A stretch of 5,211 nucleotides of DNA from an uncultured Oscillospiraceae bacterium. GTDB lineage: Bacteria; Bacillota; Clostridia; Oscillospirales; Oscillospiraceae. Each line of letters opens with the position of its first letter. The stretch's first letter is position 1. This document shows positions 1-5,211 of the stretch, in pieces. A model generated the notes under the pieces. It saw nothing but the letters and a program-made list of their open reading frames with translations. It searched no databases and was not told the origin of the DNA. Position numbers and translations under genes: made by a program. The stretch lies in the NCBI GenBank assembly GCA_934567355.1, contig CAKTJC010000066.1, positions 1 through 5,211 on the forward strand, read 5' to 3'.

Positions 1-73
1 TTCAGAGGTTATCCACCGTTTTTATTGGGCACCTATTGTATAATGCGATTTTTGGTGTTTATGCGGTGTTGCC
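1..73 (-). mobile_element. Left-end fragment of an IS5-family-like insertion sequence
   Basis: On the minus strand the regulator gene stops at a TTAG (77-74), followed at once by GGCAACACCGC. This parallels the complete element at 4000, which begins TTAG then GGAACCTCTGA. Further in, a TACAAT -10-like box (35-40) and a leader align loosely with the promoter-leader of that second element: ATAG, then GCC, then an A-rich stretch, then CGGTG. Both leaders also contain GGTGCCCAA. I infer a related but different IS5-type element whose transposase would start just beyond base 1 and read leftward. No transposase codons are visible here, so the family call rests on end and leader similarity only. It could instead be ordinary AT-rich sequence after a deletion. 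Confidence 0.5.
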
Positions 74-865
74 CTAACTTTTTGGGGTCACTTCATCCTT
101 TGTAAAGCGGGTGCTGAAATATTTTTCATTGAAGTCCACATAGTCCGCCACTGTCCGCAGGGACAGCTCCGGATTGTTGAAATTATCCTGCATGAATCGC
201 TTTGCCCGCTCCATGGTGCCCAGCTGCCGGCTCTGCCTGCCCTGCGCGCAGGCAGACTGCACCCGCCGCAGAATGCTCCGCACCCAGATCTCCCGCTCCT
301 GACGGGTCTCAAATTCCCGCAGGGCGGCAGGGAAATCAATTTGTTCCGGGAAAATTTCGTAAAAATCCTGCCCGTATTGGCGCAGACGGTCGCCCATGCG
401 GGCGATCATCACCAGCGCTTGCTCACAGCTGCGCTGCTGCGTACACTGTTTGAGCTGGCTGAGCCAACGCCCGATCTCCCGCTGTGCGTTGTCGTTGTCC
501 TCACCGCACAGGGAAGCGATCAGCGGATCGCACTGCTCCGCTTCCGCTTCATAGCTCTGCGCCAGTGCGCCGTGCCCCCACTGGGTGCATACCTTTCCTT
601 TCCCCCGCAGGGCAGAGAGCACTGCCAGCGTTTCGCAGCGGCGGCGTACATCCTCCAGCTGCTCCTGCGGCACCACGTCGCTGATCCCCACACCGACCTC
701 CAGGTTCATAAAATCCCGCCAGACGCTCTGCACCTGACTGACCACGGACACGATGGTATCCCGTGCCCGGTTCCGGTCCCGCACTGCATAGTACATTTCG
801 TACTGCCCCGGGTCATTTGCGCGAAATACAGCCCGCCCTTGGAGCCGGTGGATCTGGTTGGCCAA
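74..865 (-). pseudogene. C-terminal part of broken YesN-like AraC-type response regulator
   Basis: This is the downstream piece of the response regulator, in the same frame as the REC part and separated from it only by the TAA at 866-868. Reading opens with TTG right after that stop, and no Shine-Dalgarno is visible for a restart. The first ~100 residues look like the degenerate GGDEF-like or helical middle region of YesN regulators, with a VGVGIS strand near residues 57-62. Near residue 218 an AraC-family DNA-binding domain begins (MERAKRFMQDNF), and its first helix-turn-helix is visible (LSLRTVADYVDFNEKYFSTRF). The frame then ends at TAG (74-76), about 46 residues into a domain of roughly 100, so the second helix-turn-helix is missing. 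The cut coincides with the putative IS end at 73. The product could not bind DNA normally. The AraC assignment is secure; a functional product is unlikely. Confidence 0.85.
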
Positions 866-868
866 TTA
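866..868 (-). other. In-frame TAA nonsense codon splitting the response regulator
   Basis: The minus-strand codons read AAG CCA ATG CTG TAA TTG GCC AAC CAG. Both flanking pieces are in one frame and together give one REC-middle-AraC protein. One substitution (for example from CAA, GAA or AAA) explains it. Confidence 0.85.
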
Positions 869-1402
869 CAGCATTGGCTTTTCCAGACTTTCCCGCAGAT
901 GGTCGCCAAAGCGTCTGGCGGCTCCGGCAAAGTCCTGAATCTGGAAGGCGGCTGCCATATAGTCCCCCGGCGGCAGCCTGGGTTCTGATTCTCCCGGAAG
1001 CTCTCTGCCATCCGCAGGAACATCCCGGAACAGTTTCTGCCGCAGGGAACGGAGCAAGCGCTCCAGCCCCACACTGTTGATGTCCGATTTCAGCAGATAG
1101 TCATAGGCGCCCAGGCGGAACGCTTCCCGCACCAGCTCGAATTCATCGTAGCCCGACAGGGCAATGGTCACCGGCATTCTCCCCTGCTGGCGCAGCCGCT
1201 GCATCAGCTCCAGACCGTTCAAACCGGGCATTTTGATGTCCGTGATCAGCAGGTCAATGGTGTGATTTTTCAGATAGCTCAGCGCCTGATTTCCGTTGCT
1301 GCAATCCTGCACCACGGTGTAGCCCAGCTTCTCCCATACCAGCAGGGAGCGAAGCGTCACATGGATCAGGGAATCATCATCCACGATCAGTACCCGAATC
1401 AT
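866..1402 (-). pseudogene. N-terminal receiver (REC) part of the broken response regulator
   Basis: This 178-codon piece carries a complete CheY-like receiver domain. It has acidic pocket residues Asp8-Asp10 (LIVDDDS), phosphoacceptor Asp55 (LLITDIKMPG), a conserved Ser83 (ALSGYDEF) and Lys105 (YLLKSD). The ATG at 1402 is chosen because AGGAGG lies 6 nt upstream and the sequence MIRVLIVDDD is a canonical REC start; the frame is open further upstream but without conserved residues. The start sits 26 nt inside the kinase gene, as expected for a coupled YesM/YesN pair. Translation ends at TAA (866-868), after which the same frame continues with the rest of the regulator, so this is a nonsense mutation rather than a gene end. 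A receiver-only protein might still be made and accept phosphate, but it would lack the output domain. Reconstructed length up to the truncation is about 442 residues; full YesN proteins are typically about 500 or more. Confidence 0.88.
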
Positions 1403-2756
1403 TGCGTTCCTCCTCATCCTCACATTTTGTACAGGCATCCAGCGGCAGCTTGAAAATGATCTGCGTGAACTGCCCCGGGGTGCTTGCAATGGAAATATCC
1501 ATCGCATCTCCGAAATTCAGCCGCAGCCGGGTCAGCACATTTTCCAGGCCAATGGACGTATTGTCGTCATGCCGCCGGATCCTGCCCTCCAGCAGCTGAT
1601 GCACTTTTTTCGCAGACATGCCCCGGCCATTATCCCATACGCACAGGCACAGATACGCCGGCTCTTTGTAGACGGATACCCGTATTTGTCCCAATTCCTC
1701 TTCCAGCTCGGCCACGCCATGGGTAATGGAGTTCTCCACCACAGGCTGCAGGGTCAACCGGGGCAAGCGGTAATCCATGCATCCCTCCGCCACCTCGTAG
1801 CTGACCTCGAAGCTGTTGGAATAGCGGATACGCATGAGATATTCATAGGTCTTCAGCATTTCCAGCTCTTCCCGGACGGTATAAAAGCTGGTGTTGCTGC
1901 GGAAGGAGCAGGATACAATGCTGGCCAGCGCCTCCGCCATTTTGCGGATGCCGTCAAATTTGGCGACCTGCGCCATGAAGCGGATCGAGTTGAGGGTGTT
2001 GACGATGAAATGAGGATTGATCTGGCTCTGAAGCGCCTGGATCTCCGCCTGATGTTTTTTCCGCTCCGTCTCCTCTGTAAATGCGAGCATGTTCTTGATG
2101 GACAGGACCATCTGGTTAAAATAGGTCATCAGCTCCCGTATCTCCTGATGCCCGGTGGGCTCCAGCTGAAAATCAAGATCGCTGTTATCCAGCCGCGCCA
2201 TGCCCTCGCACACCATGTGCACCGGAGCGATGATCGAGTTCAAAAAGTACCGGGAATAGAAGTAGAACAGAAGCAGCAGGACAGCGACCACCAGTGCCAT
2301 CAGTCCCCCCGCCTCATAGAAGCGCTGCCCCAGGCTGTTTTCCACGACAAAGGTCACCACCGACCAATCCGTGTCCGGAATGGTTCTGGTGCGGAACAAA
2401 TAGGTGCGGGAGGTATCGTCCAGCAGCTTCACCCGCTGTGTCCGGCTTCCGGGTAAAAACGTTCCCAGCCGTTCCTCAAAGAAATCCCGGATGCCATCCC
2501 GGCCCATGTCTCCGTAAATAACATGCCCTTCTCCATCCAGGATCACGCTGAATTCCTGCTCGGAGTCTCTGCGCTGCGCCGAAAGAATATCGCCGACCTG
2601 GGACAAAGTACAGAAAGCGACTACTTCCACCTCACCGCTCTTATCCGTCAGCATATCCGTCGCCATGGCGGTAACAACGACGAGCTGTCCCTTCTTCTGG
2701 GTGGTATAGGTCAGGCGGACCCTGCTGGAATCATACCCGCCCAGAATTACGGTGTT
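1377..2756 (-). pseudogene. C-terminal part of frameshifted YesM/LytS-type sensor histidine kinase
   Basis: This piece holds the cytoplasmic half of the kinase. Numbering from the ATG at 2666, residues 1-110 finish the extracellular dCache-like sensor. A second membrane helix follows at about 120-143, then a HAMP linker at about 143-195. A His_kinase (PF06580-type) domain has phosphoacceptor His219 in QINPHFIVNTLNSI, and a HATPase_c domain has an N box (LQPVVENSITHGV, Asn312), a G1 box (WDNGRGM) and a G2 segment (SIGLENVLTRL). The frame is conserved upstream of 2666 to about 2756 (NTVILGGYDSSRV), and no Shine-Dalgarno precedes the ATG at 2666. It therefore joins the N-terminal piece at 2731-3228 by a one-base frameshift and is not a separate gene. 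The stop at 1377 overlaps the regulator start by 26 nt. The catalytic motifs are intact, so a corrected allele would look functional. Confidence 0.87.
1409..1414 (-). promoter_or_regulatory. Ribosome binding site of the response regulator
   Basis: A perfect AGGAGG on the minus strand ends 6 nt before the ATG at 1402. It lies inside the last codons of the kinase gene. It fixes the regulator start and indicates translational coupling to the upstream kinase. Confidence 0.85.
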
Positions 2757-3228
2757 GGGGCGGGCGCAGCGCCTCCTGATACCAGGCTTCCCCGCGAACA
2801 GTGGCTTCCGGCAGGATCAGTTCATCCTTCATGTAAACAACACCGCTGTTTTTCATGTAAAAGCAGCCGGAAATGATCTTCTGCGAGGGTACCATGGCCG
2901 TTCGGAATGCCCTCTGCAGCGCCTGATCCGCCTCGTACCATTCGCTTCCGGTGCTGCCATGCACCCGCGCCGCCACCTGCACAAATTCGCCGTCGTTGAC
3001 ATACACGAAGTGAGAAAGCTGCAGCGCATTGGTCCTCACATCGTTGCTCAGCACGGTGGCAATATTCTCCTGAACCGCATCAATGGTCTCAATGGACGCA
3101 CTGCGGATCAGATATCCGACAACGATCTCCGCCACAAGGAAAACGAGGATAAGGGGAATAACCACAAGCATCAGAAAATTCCGATAGTATGTATGGGTAA
3201 GCGTTGTGTCCCTTCGTTTCTTTTTCAC
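2731..3228 (-). pseudogene. N-terminal sensor part of the frameshifted histidine kinase
   Basis: This piece carries the membrane anchor and the first part of the extracellular sensor. A basic start (MKKKRR) precedes a transmembrane helix at about residues 18-40 (LMLVVIPLILVFLVAEIVVG). The extracellular segment with the pattern YMKNSGVVYMKDE and GEAWYQEAL is typical of dCache sensors in YesM-type kinases. The start is GTG at 3228, supported by GGGAG 10 nt upstream. Conserved reading ends at about residue 157 (ALRPP). The remaining residues (QHRNSGRV) are out of frame, and a TGA closes the piece. Alone it would be a membrane-tethered partial sensor without kinase activity. It was the first gene of the operon, with its own promoter about 55 nt upstream. 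The ligand cannot be told from the sequence; relatives of this kinase class often sit beside carbohydrate uptake genes, but none is visible here. Confidence 0.84.
2757..2760 (-). other. Frameshift site in the kinase gene (extra base in a G4/C4 run)
   Basis: On the minus strand the upstream frame reads CTG CGC CCG CCC CAA CAC, while conserved sequence continues in another frame as AAC ACC GTA ATT CTG. Removing one C from the CCCC run restores ALRPP-NTVILGGYDSS and a continuous kinase of about 616 residues. The run is short, so real mutation, phase variation and assembly error all remain possible; the other lesions nearby favour real mutation. Confidence 0.78.
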
Positions 3229-3238
3229 TGTGCAGCAG

Positions 3239-3243
3239 CTCCC
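3239..3243 (-). promoter_or_regulatory. Ribosome binding site of the histidine kinase
   Basis: GGGAG on the minus strand lies 10 nt before a GTG codon (3228-3226) that opens the conserved basic-plus-membrane-helix N terminus. It supports GTG as the kinase start. Confidence 0.6.
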
Positions 3244-3253
3244 ATCCCTGTTT

Positions 3254-3272
3254 CCGGACCACGAAGGGCCGG
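3254..3272 (-). other. Small hairpin in the kinase 5' leader
   Basis: CCGG-A-CC and GG-G-CCGG flank a five-base loop (six pairs, one mismatch) between the predicted transcription start and the ribosome binding site. There is no T-run, so it is not a terminator. It may be incidental. Confidence 0.3.
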
Positions 3273-3282
3273 TTTTCTTTCT

Positions 3283-3310
3283 ATTCTAACGAAATCTTGC
3301 GCAAAGGCAA
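3283..3310 (-). promoter_or_regulatory. Sigma-A-type promoter of the two-component operon
   Basis: On the minus strand TTGCCT (3310-3305, 4 of 6 to the -35 consensus) and TAGAAT (3288-3283, 5 of 6 to the -10) are separated by 16 bp. Transcription would start near 3276, leaving a leader of roughly 48 nt before the kinase GTG. The weak -35 lies inside one of two direct repeats (3306-3317), the usual arrangement for an activator-dependent promoter. Confidence 0.6.
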
Positions 3311-3337
3311 GTTTTTTCTGTTTGCGGCAAGTATTTT
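3306..3337 (-). repeat. Two 12-bp direct repeats, 20 bp apart, over the kinase -35: candidate AraC-type operator
   Basis: On the minus strand AAAATACTTGCC (3337-3326) and AAAAAACTTGCC (3317-3306) match at 11 of 12 positions with a 20-bp period, and the nearer copy covers the -35. AraC-family activators typically bind tandem sites about two helical turns apart with the proximal site touching the -35. The natural candidate binder is the operon's own AraC-type regulator. The repeat is directly visible; its function is inferred. Confidence 0.5.
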
Positions 3338-3406
3338 TATTTTACTTAAAAAGCCAATTGCCAAGACAGTCGGTCATCATTCTTTTTTCGGCTCCTCGAA
3401 ATCAAG

Positions 3407-3443
3407 AAAACCGACTGAACCTCCGGGAAGTTCAGTCGGTTTT
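3407..3443 (-). terminator. Rho-independent terminator downstream of metG
   Basis: A perfect 14-bp inverted repeat (AAAACCGACTGAAC with GTTCAGTCGGTTTT) encloses a 9-base loop. On the minus strand the stem ends in TTTTCTT. It lies about 46 nt past the metG stop at 3490 and before the kinase promoter. Because the arms begin and end in A4/T4 it could work in both directions, but no plus-strand gene feeds into it. Confidence 0.85.
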
Positions 3444-3489
3444 GTGTCTGGATTCTCTGGCCTATGGCTTTCGGCAGGCCCGTGCGCTT

Positions 3490-3999
3490 TTAATACATCT
3501 TCGCGCCGGCGGGGATATGGTTATCCAGCATGATGAGATGCAGCTTTTCCTCGCCCTCCTCGTGGTGGACGGCGGAGATAAGCATACCGCAGGAATCAAT
3601 ACCCATCATGGGTCTGGGGGGCAGGTTGGTGATGGCGAGCAGGGTCTTGCCCACCAGCTCCTCCGGCTCATAGTAAGCGTGGATGCCGCTGAGGATGGTT
3701 CTGTCCGTGCCGGTGCCGTCATCCAGGGTGAACTTCAGCAGCTTCTTGGACTTCTTCACGGCTTCGCAGGCCTTGACCTTCACCGCCCGGAAATCGGACT
3801 TAGAGAAGGTATCAAAGTCAACGTAATCGGCAAACAGGGGCTCGATTTCCACCTTGCTAGAGTCAATGGGCTCGTCCTTCACTTCGGCGGCGGGCTGGGG
3901 CGCTGCATCGGCGGCGCTCTCCTCCTTGGCTGCTTCCTCGGCGGGCTTCTTGTCGGTGTCAATCGGTTTCATGGTGGGGATTTTCGTGACCAGCCTTAG
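3490..3999 (-). pseudogene. metG: metG 3' fragment: C-terminal tRNA-binding (Trbp111-like) domain of methionyl-tRNA synthetase
   Basis: MetRS charges tRNA-Met in the cytoplasm; many bacterial forms carry a C-terminal OB-fold that dimerises and holds tRNA. Only that end is present. Numbering from the ATG at 3972, residues 5-45 are an Ala/Glu/Lys-rich linker. From about 54 comes the OB fold, with FDTFSKSDFRAVKV, KKLLKFTLDD, ILSGIHAYY, EELVGK and the signature NLPPRPMMGIDSCGML, ending IPAGAKMY. The frame stays open upstream of 3972 (LRLVTKIPT) to 3999, where the IS begins, and meets a stop at 4012-4014 inside the IS. No ribosome binding site precedes the ATG at 3972. So this is the 3' end of a longer metG cut by the IS, and the catalytic part is expected beyond the window's right end. 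A stand-alone Trbp111-like or unrelated OB-fold protein is the alternative, but the linker and missing RBS argue against it. Confidence 0.8.
3996..3999. repeat. TTAG at the left IS boundary: presumed target site
   Basis: TTAG fits the YTAR target of the IS5 group and directly abuts the left inverted repeat. The matching copy would lie just outside the window on the right, so duplication cannot be confirmed here. Confidence 0.6.
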
Positions 4000-4010
4000 G
4001 GAACCTCTGA
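4000..4010 (+). repeat. Left terminal inverted repeat of the IS
   Basis: GGAACCTCTGA is the exact reverse complement of the last 11 bases of the window. Beyond it both ends are AT-rich and only partly matched. Confidence 0.92.
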
Positions 4011-4042
4011 TTTAATCAAAGCTACCATCCCGCTGCCGGATA

Positions 4043-4051
4043 TGGTATAAT
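4043..4051 (+). promoter_or_regulatory. Extended -10 promoter of the transposase gene
   Basis: TGGTATAAT is a perfect extended -10 (TGN plus TATAAT) about 30 nt before the transposase ATG. The -35 region is poor (CTACCA at an 18-bp spacing matches 3 of 6), as is common for extended -10 promoters. Confidence 0.7.
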
Positions 4052-4080
4052 AGAGCCATCAAACAAAGGCGGTGCCCAAA

Positions 4081-5064
4081 ATGAAGCAAAATACCTTTAC
4101 CGACATCGAATACAGCTTCCGCAAGAAGAAAACCAAGCGGGAGGAATTTCTGGAAATCATGGACGAGATTATCCCCTGGGATGAATGGGTGGGTGTCATT
4201 GAACCCTATTATCCCAGAGGGAAGCGCGGCCGTCCTCCCATGGGAATTGAAAAAATGCTGCGGATGTATCTGCTTCAGATCTGGTTCAACCTGTCTGACC
4301 CGGCAACAGAGGATGCCATCTATGACAGCTACGCCATGCGGAAATTCACGGGCATTGACTTCATGACTGAAGCGGTTCCGGATGAAACAACGCTGTGCAA
4401 ATTTCGGCATCTACTGGAAGAAAATGGACTGAACAAACTGTTTTTTGATGCAATCAACCGAGTTATGGTACAAACCGGGCATATGATGAAGGGCGGAACC
4501 ATCGTAGATGCAACGATCATCAATGCCCCCAGCTCCACGAAGAATGCCCAAAAAGCCCGTGATCCAGAGATGCACCAGACGAAAAAGGGCAACGAATGGC
4601 GCTTTGGAATGAAGTGCCATATTGGTGTAGATGCTGGCAGTGGACTGGTTCATACAATAACTGTCACAGGGGCAAATAAGCATGACATAACCGAAACAGC
4701 CAAATTACTCCGTGAAGATGATGAGGTCGTGTATGGGGATTCTGGTTATCTCGGCATTCAGAAACGTCCTGAAATCAGACAGAATACGCATTTTTCAAAT
4801 ATTGATTTTCGTATCAACCGCCGTCCCAGGAGTTTGCCCCAAGTGAGTGACAATGCAATTGATTGGGAACGATACATCGAGAACCGCAAATCTTCCGTTC
4901 GCTGTAAAGTGGAACACGTATTCCGAATTATAAAGTGCCAGTTTGGCTACAAAAAAGTGGTATACAGAGGTTTGAAGAAAAATGAGAATCGTCTGTACGC
5001 GATGTTCGCCTGTGCAAATTTATATTCGCTTGCAATTGCCGGTCGAAAACTTTCCACAACCTGA
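4081..5064 (+). CDS. IS5-family DDE transposase
   Basis: The protein cuts and joins the IS ends during transposition. It has 327 residues from the ATG at 4081, close to the 326 usual for IS5. An in-frame GTG at 4072 is possible, but the partial Shine-Dalgarno AAAGG (4065-4069) sits 11 nt before the ATG and only 2 nt before the GTG, so I prefer the ATG. An N-terminal DUF772-like region (RGRPPMGIEKMLRMYLLQ, about 49-66) precedes the catalytic fold. The triad is Asp143 (GGTIVDATII), Asp220 (VVYGDSGYLG) and Glu278 (RCKVEHVFRIIKCQFG). The family signature Y(2)R(3)E(6)K is present as Arg274, Glu278 and Lys285, with Ser271 in place of Tyr. The C terminus (VYRGLKKNENRLYAMFACANL) matches IS5-type enzymes. 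The frame is intact with all catalytic residues, so it is probably active. Confidence 0.95.
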   Translation: MKQNTFTDIEYSFRKKKTKREEFLEIMDEIIPWDEWVGVIEPYYPRGKRGRPPMGIEKMLRMYLLQIWFNLSDPATEDAIYDSYAMRKFTGIDFMTEAVPDETTLCKFRHLLEENGLNKLFFDAINRVMVQTGHMMKGGTIVDATIINAPSSTKNAQKARDPEMHQTKKGNEWRFGMKCHIGVDAGSGLVHTITVTGANKHDITETAKLLREDDEVVYGDSGYLGIQKRPEIRQNTHFSNIDFRINRRPRSLPQVSDNAIDWERYIENRKSSVRCKVEHVFRIIKCQFGYKKVVYRGLKKNENRLYAMFACANLYSLAIAGRKLSTT

Positions 5065-5068
5065 GATA

Positions 5069-5087
5069 GGGGCAGTCTGCCCTTTTT
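5069..5087 (+). terminator. Rho-independent terminator of the transposase gene
   Basis: GGGCA-GTC-TGCCC followed by TTTTT begins 5 nt after the transposase stop. The stem is short but GC-rich. Confidence 0.65.
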
Positions 5088-5140
5088 CAGGGAATAGCGG
5101 TTAAAAATGCTTGAAACTCATGTGAATGAAGCTTTTTTAC

Positions 5141-5193
5141 GCCCAGTATTCTGCAAAATTTTCTAAAACAGAGAGAATAGCAGAATACTGGGC
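5141..5193. repeat. 14-bp inverted repeat beside the right IS end
   Basis: GCCCAGTATTCTGC (5141-5154) and GCAGAATACTGGGC (5180-5193) are perfect reverse complements around a 25-base AT-rich loop. It lies between the transposase terminator and the right inverted repeat. It may fold as a hairpin blocking transcription from outside into the IS, or serve as a transposase or host-factor site; the sequence alone does not decide. Confidence 0.75.
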
Positions 5194-5200
5194 TATTTAT

Positions 5201-5211
5201 TCAGAGGTTCC
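5201..5211 (-). repeat. Right terminal inverted repeat of the IS
   Basis: TCAGAGGTTCC is the reverse complement of the left end at 4000-4010. The window stops on its last base, so the right flank and target duplication are not visible. Confidence 0.92.

Larger units (their letters stand above)
4000..5211 (+). mobile_element. Complete IS5-family (IS5 group) insertion sequence, 1212 bp
   Basis: The element is bounded by GGAACCTCTGA at the left and TCAGAGGTTCC at the right, flanked by TTAG on the left. It carries one intact DDE transposase on the plus strand with its own promoter and terminator. Its size is close to that of IS5 itself (about 1.2 kb). It looks more AT-rich than the surrounding minus-strand genes, as expected for acquired DNA. 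It interrupts metG. Nothing suggests decay: both ends and the transposase are complete, so it is probably recent and perhaps still mobile. Confidence 0.93.

Noticed and set aside
866..1507. Longer response regulator starting at an upstream ATG (1507)
   Set aside because: The extra 35 residues overlap the kinase ATPase region in another frame and show no REC similarity; the AGGAGG-supported ATG at 1402 begins the canonical domain.
1569..2456. Plus-strand open frame of about 295 codons
   Set aside because: It is antisense to the kinase HAMP, His_kinase and ATPase domains, has no ribosome binding site, and is explained by GC-rich codon structure on the other strand.
3490..3972. Stand-alone Trbp111 tRNA-binding protein starting at the ATG at 3972
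   Set aside because: There is no Shine-Dalgarno, the frame is open upstream to the IS junction, and the linker is typical of a fused MetRS.
2752..3999. Long open frame on the plus strand (about 415 codons) across the kinase N terminus, the intergenic region and metG
   Set aside because: It runs antisense to two recognisable protein families and through a terminator, has no recognisable domain, and its composition is that expected from the opposite strand.
4072..4080. GTG at 4072 as the transposase start
   Set aside because: The only Shine-Dalgarno-like stretch (4065-4069) is 2 nt from it, while the ATG at 4081 is well spaced and gives the usual family length.
1..5211. Composite transposon formed by the two IS5-like ends
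   Set aside because: The ends belong to different elements with different inverted repeats, the left one is incomplete, and the DNA between them is decayed chromosomal genes rather than cargo.

Overview
The window is a degraded stretch of a moderately GC-rich Firmicutes genome. It most resembles a gut Clostridia such as Oscillospiraceae (Faecalibacterium-like). This is an inference from the YesM/YesN-type two-component pair, the AGGAGG ribosome binding site, the TTGCCT/TAGAAT promoter, the MetRS fused to a C-terminal Trbp111 domain, and the IS5-family element. No species can be named from the sequence alone.

Layout, left to right. Bases 1-73 look like the left end of an IS5-like insertion sequence whose body lies outside the window to the left. 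Next, read leftward on the minus strand, come the remains of a two-component operon. At 74-1402 is an AraC-type (YesN-like) response regulator, interrupted by an in-frame TAA at 866-868 and cut off inside its DNA-binding domain beside the IS end. At 1377-3228 is a YesM/LytS-type membrane histidine kinase, split by a one-base frameshift in a G4 run at 2757-2760. The kinase and regulator genes overlap by 26 nt, so they were once translationally coupled. A recognisable promoter (3283-3310) with two AraC-style direct repeats lies upstream of the kinase. Then comes a strong hairpin terminator (3407-3443) for the next gene, a 3' fragment of metG (3490-3999) encoding only the linker and C-terminal tRNA-binding domain of methionyl-tRNA synthetase. 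The upstream end of metG is cut by a complete 1212-bp IS5-group element (4000-5211). It has 11-bp perfect terminal inverted repeats, a TTAG left flank, and one intact 327-residue DDE transposase on the plus strand. The window ends exactly on the last base of its right inverted repeat.

How the parts fit. When intact, the kinase would have sensed an extracellular ligand through its dCache-like domain and phosphorylated the regulator at Asp55. The regulator probably activated its own operon through the 20-bp-spaced repeats overlapping the -35. Three independent lesions now break this circuit: a frameshift, a nonsense codon and a truncation at an IS. The most important point outside the two-component system is the IS insertion at the boundary between the MetRS core and its C-terminal tRNA-binding domain, which is a natural domain severing in a normally essential gene. 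I found no CRISPR array, tRNA, rRNA, phage gene or clearly new defence or biosynthetic system. The interest lies in operon decay, the retained regulatory DNA and the IS insertion sites.
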